Of a stretch of 64,000 nt of DNA, positions 62,489 to 64,000 are shown piece after piece. The DNA is from RGIG5612 sp045600845 (GTDB taxonomy: Bacteria; Bacillota; Clostridia; Lachnospirales; Lachnospiraceae), in NCBI GenBank assembly GCA_045600845.1, contig JAZRYR010000017.1, positions 1 to 64,000 of the forward strand, in the 5' to 3' direction. Both the position numbers and the translations under genes were made by a program. The notes beneath the pieces were generated by a model. The model was not told the DNA's origin. It did not search any database and was given only the letters and a program-made list of their open reading frames with translations. Position 1 is the stretch's first letter; each line of letters starts with the position of its first letter.

Positions 62489-63385
62489 ATGGATAAATCA
62501 GCTTTTAGAAATTTTATTACCAACAATATTGTAATTCTGGATGGAGCTACCGGTTCCTTCCTGATGGTTGCCGGAATGTCGGCCAGAGCCTGCACGGAAG
62601 CTTGGGTCTGTGAGCATCCGGACGTAATCGTTAATCTGCAGAAACAGTATGTTGCCGCAGGAAGCAATATTATTTATGCGCCGACCTTCGGAGCAAACCG
62701 TCTTCGTCTTTCCGGTCACGGCCTGGAGGACAAAATCGAGTACCTGAACAAGACTGCCGTTTCTCTTTCAAAGCAGGCAGCCGGCGGAAAAGCTCTCGTA
62801 GCCGGTAATTTATCCATGGCCTCTGCGTCTTTAGTAATCTATGAAGACGATTATTTCGATCTGGTAAAAGAAACTTACAAAGAACAGGTCCGCATCTTAG
62901 AAGATGCCGGCTGTGATCTTTTTGCCATCGAAACCATGCAGAACGTAGAAGAAGCAAGAGCTGCCGTAGAGGCGGCTGTGGAAGCATCCTCCCTGCCGGT
63001 TATGGTCAGTATGTCTTTTGAAGAAAATGCCCATACCTTATATGGCGACACGCCGGAAAACGCAGCCCACATTCTTACCGAAGCCGGTGCTGATGTAGTC
63101 GGAGCAAACTGCTCTGCCGGTCCGGACCGCATGCTCCCGATCATCCGCGCCATGCGGAAATCTACAGATCTTCACATTCTAGCAAAGCCAAATGCTGGCA
63201 TTCCGGAACCGGGTCCGAATGGCACTGTTCACTACAATCTCACCGAGGACGGCTTTGCGGTATCCATGATGCAGCTGATTGAAAGCGGTGCCAATATTAT
63301 TGGTGGCTGCTGCGGTACTGCGCCAAGTTATATCGAGAAACTCTGCTATCTCACCCAGAATATGTCTTTCTCTTCCGTAAATTGA
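62489..63385 (+). CDS. Homocysteine S-methyltransferase, stand-alone domain
   Basis: About 298 residues, one Hcy-binding (pfam S-methyl_trans) barrel. Zinc ligands are visible: Cys in VVGANCSAGP (~215) and the Cys pair in IIGGCCGTAP (~282). ILDGATGSFLMVAGMSARAC opens the domain. It would methylate homocysteine to methionine with a donor such as S-methylmethionine or a partner corrinoid protein; MetH-type pterin and cobalamin domains are absent here. Start 62489 is favoured by the promoter; ATG 62480 is the alternative. The MetQ-like gene follows. Confidence 0.88.
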   Translation: MDKSAFRNFITNNIVILDGATGSFLMVAGMSARACTEAWVCEHPDVIVNLQKQYVAAGSNIIYAPTFGANRLRLSGHGLEDKIEYLNKTAVSLSKQAAGGKALVAGNLSMASASLVIYEDDYFDLVKETYKEQVRILEDAGCDLFAIETMQNVEEARAAVEAAVEASSLPVMVSMSFEENAHTLYGDTPENAAHILTEAGADVVGANCSAGPDRMLPIIRAMRKSTDLHILAKPNAGIPEPGPNGTVHYNLTEDGFAVSMMQLIESGANIIGGCCGTAPSYIEKLCYLTQNMSFSSVN

Positions 63386-63412
63386 AAAAACCTTGAATAA
63401 TCAAGTGTTTTG
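63386..63412 (+). terminator. Weak terminator-like hairpin
   Basis: AAAACCTTGA pairs imperfectly with TCAAGTGTTTT around ATAA, just after the methyltransferase stop. Its T run overlaps the next promoter's -35. Confidence 0.4.
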
Positions 63413-63438
63413 ATATATCATCACTCTTAGTGTATCTT
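63410..63438 (+). promoter_or_regulatory. Promoter of the MetQ-like gene
   Basis: TTGATA (63410-63415), 17-nt spacer, TATCTT (63433-63438), followed by a ~30-nt leader with GAGAGG before ATG 63474. No riboswitch fits in this short gap. Confidence 0.6.
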
Positions 63439-63473
63439 TATATTAAATAAGGATAGAAGAGAGGTTTATTTTT

Positions 63474-64000
63474 ATGAAAAAATTCATGTCATTATTACTT
63501 GCTGCTGTAATGGCAGTTTCTGTTTTTGCTCTTACAGCATGTGGCGGCAACGATGCTCCAAAAGGCAGTGGTAGCGATGCTCCTAAGGGAACAATTAAAA
63601 TTGGTATTCCAAACGACCCTACAAATGAAGCCAGAGCTTTAGAGCTTCTTCAGGTTCAGGGAATCATCACTTTAAAAGATACGGGCGATATTGAAGCAAC
63701 CGTAATGGACATTGCAGAAAATCCGTATGGTGTTGAGTTTAACGAGATCGAAGCTGCTCAGCTTCCAAACGTTCTTCAGGATCTTGACTATGCAATCATC
63801 AACTCCAACTATGCAATTGATGCAGGACTTACTCCTTTCGTAACCGAGGGAACGGATGTTTCTTATCCAAACATTATTGCGGTTAAAGAAGGCAACGAAG
63901 AATCTCCAAAAATCAAAGCTTTAGTTGCAGCAATCAATAGTGCAGCTGTTGCTGATTACATTAATGGCGAATACAAAGGCGCTATCGTATGCGACCTGGT
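63474..64000 (+). CDS. MetQ/NlpA-family substrate-binding lipoprotein, partial (3' cut by window)
   Basis: 175 codons are visible, and the frame is open at the window end. A lipoprotein signal (MKKFMSLLLAAVMAVSVFAL) ends in the lipobox LTAC with Cys ~23. A Gly/Ser/Asp/Lys linker with a repeated DAPKG follows, then the NlpA fold: IKIGIPNDPTNEARALELLQ, EIEAAQLPNVLQDLDYAIIN, NYAIDAGLTP and the PNIIAVKEGNE segment. The family binds methionine for MetNIQ import; the ABC and permease genes would lie beyond the window. Proximity to a methionine-forming enzyme supports this. Confidence 0.9.
   Translation, partial: MKKFMSLLLAAVMAVSVFALTACGGNDAPKGSGSDAPKGTIKIGIPNDPTNEARALELLQVQGIITLKDTGDIEATVMDIAENPYGVEFNEIEAAQLPNVLQDLDYAIINSNYAIDAGLTPFVTEGTDVSYPNIIAVKEGNEESPKIKALVAAINSAAVADYINGEYKGAIVCDL

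Noticed and set aside
63386..63473. SAM riboswitch or T-box ahead of the MetQ-like gene
   Set aside because: The gap is only 88 bp and already holds a full promoter; no leader long enough for either element remains.

Overview
The window is chromosomal DNA of a low-to-moderate GC Gram-positive anaerobe, most likely a member of the Clostridia (Lachnospirales/Eubacteriales type). This rests on the gene blocks hup-rqcP-divIC-tilS-hpt-ftsH, tadA/SRP RNA/dnaX-ybaB-recR, gdpP-rplI-dnaB and rpsF-ssb-rpsR, a transketolase split into two genes, a tiny 2[4Fe-4S] ferredoxin, TasA-like proteins with SipW-type signal peptidases, and AGGAGG-type ribosome binding sites. The sporulation genes yabP and yabQ are missing between rqcP and divIC, which hints at a non-spore-former.

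Layout: 1-4070 is the end of an integrative element (partial small ORF, RepA-like ATPase, MobC-like protein, tyrosine integrase, excisionase, divergent XRE repressor). It lies against the 3' end of guaA, a known target for tyrosine-integrase elements. 4113-18342 holds a GMP synthase lacking its glutaminase domain, a two-component system next to a membrane protein of similar odd composition, a structured-RNA locus, uvrA/uvrB, a Y-family polymerase with its YolD-like partner, and an ABC exporter. 18692-24305 is the core ftsH-to-hup block followed by a phosphatidyltransferase gene. 24349-36506 is an AT-rich island of TasA/camelysin-like secreted proteins, two Ser/His signal peptidases and two very large beta-helix/GLUG surface proteins. 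36782-47382 holds transketolase, a giant acidic ATPase, recR-ybaB-dnaX, the SRP RNA, tadA and a GH18 protein. 47681-52513 is mecA and potABCD. 52564-57562 holds redox proteins, a second copy of the structured RNA, and dnaB-rplI-gdpP. 57873-62218 holds a PD-(D/E)XK-like protein, a CGGTCGA repeat array, a group II intron and rpsR-ssb-rpsF. The window ends with a homocysteine methyltransferase and a MetQ-like lipoprotein cut by the edge.

The most interesting system is the 24.3-36.6 kb island. Nearly every secreted protein carries an N-terminal TasA-type signal ending in a TxAWFxD-like motif, and two dedicated ER-type signal peptidases are present. The two largest, paralogous surface proteins are each preceded by a promoter region whose -35/-10 spacing is made of a TA dinucleotide tract: (TA)10 in one, (TA)9 in the other. 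That is the architecture of phase-variable promoters. The second notable signal is a roughly 180-nt conserved sequence in two copies (8891-9067 and 52963-53153). Its core is nearly identical between copies while its terminal stem differs completely in sequence but pairs perfectly in both, the mark of a structured RNA.

All calls come from reading the sequence and supplied translations. No database search was run, so family names rest on visible motifs and gene order.
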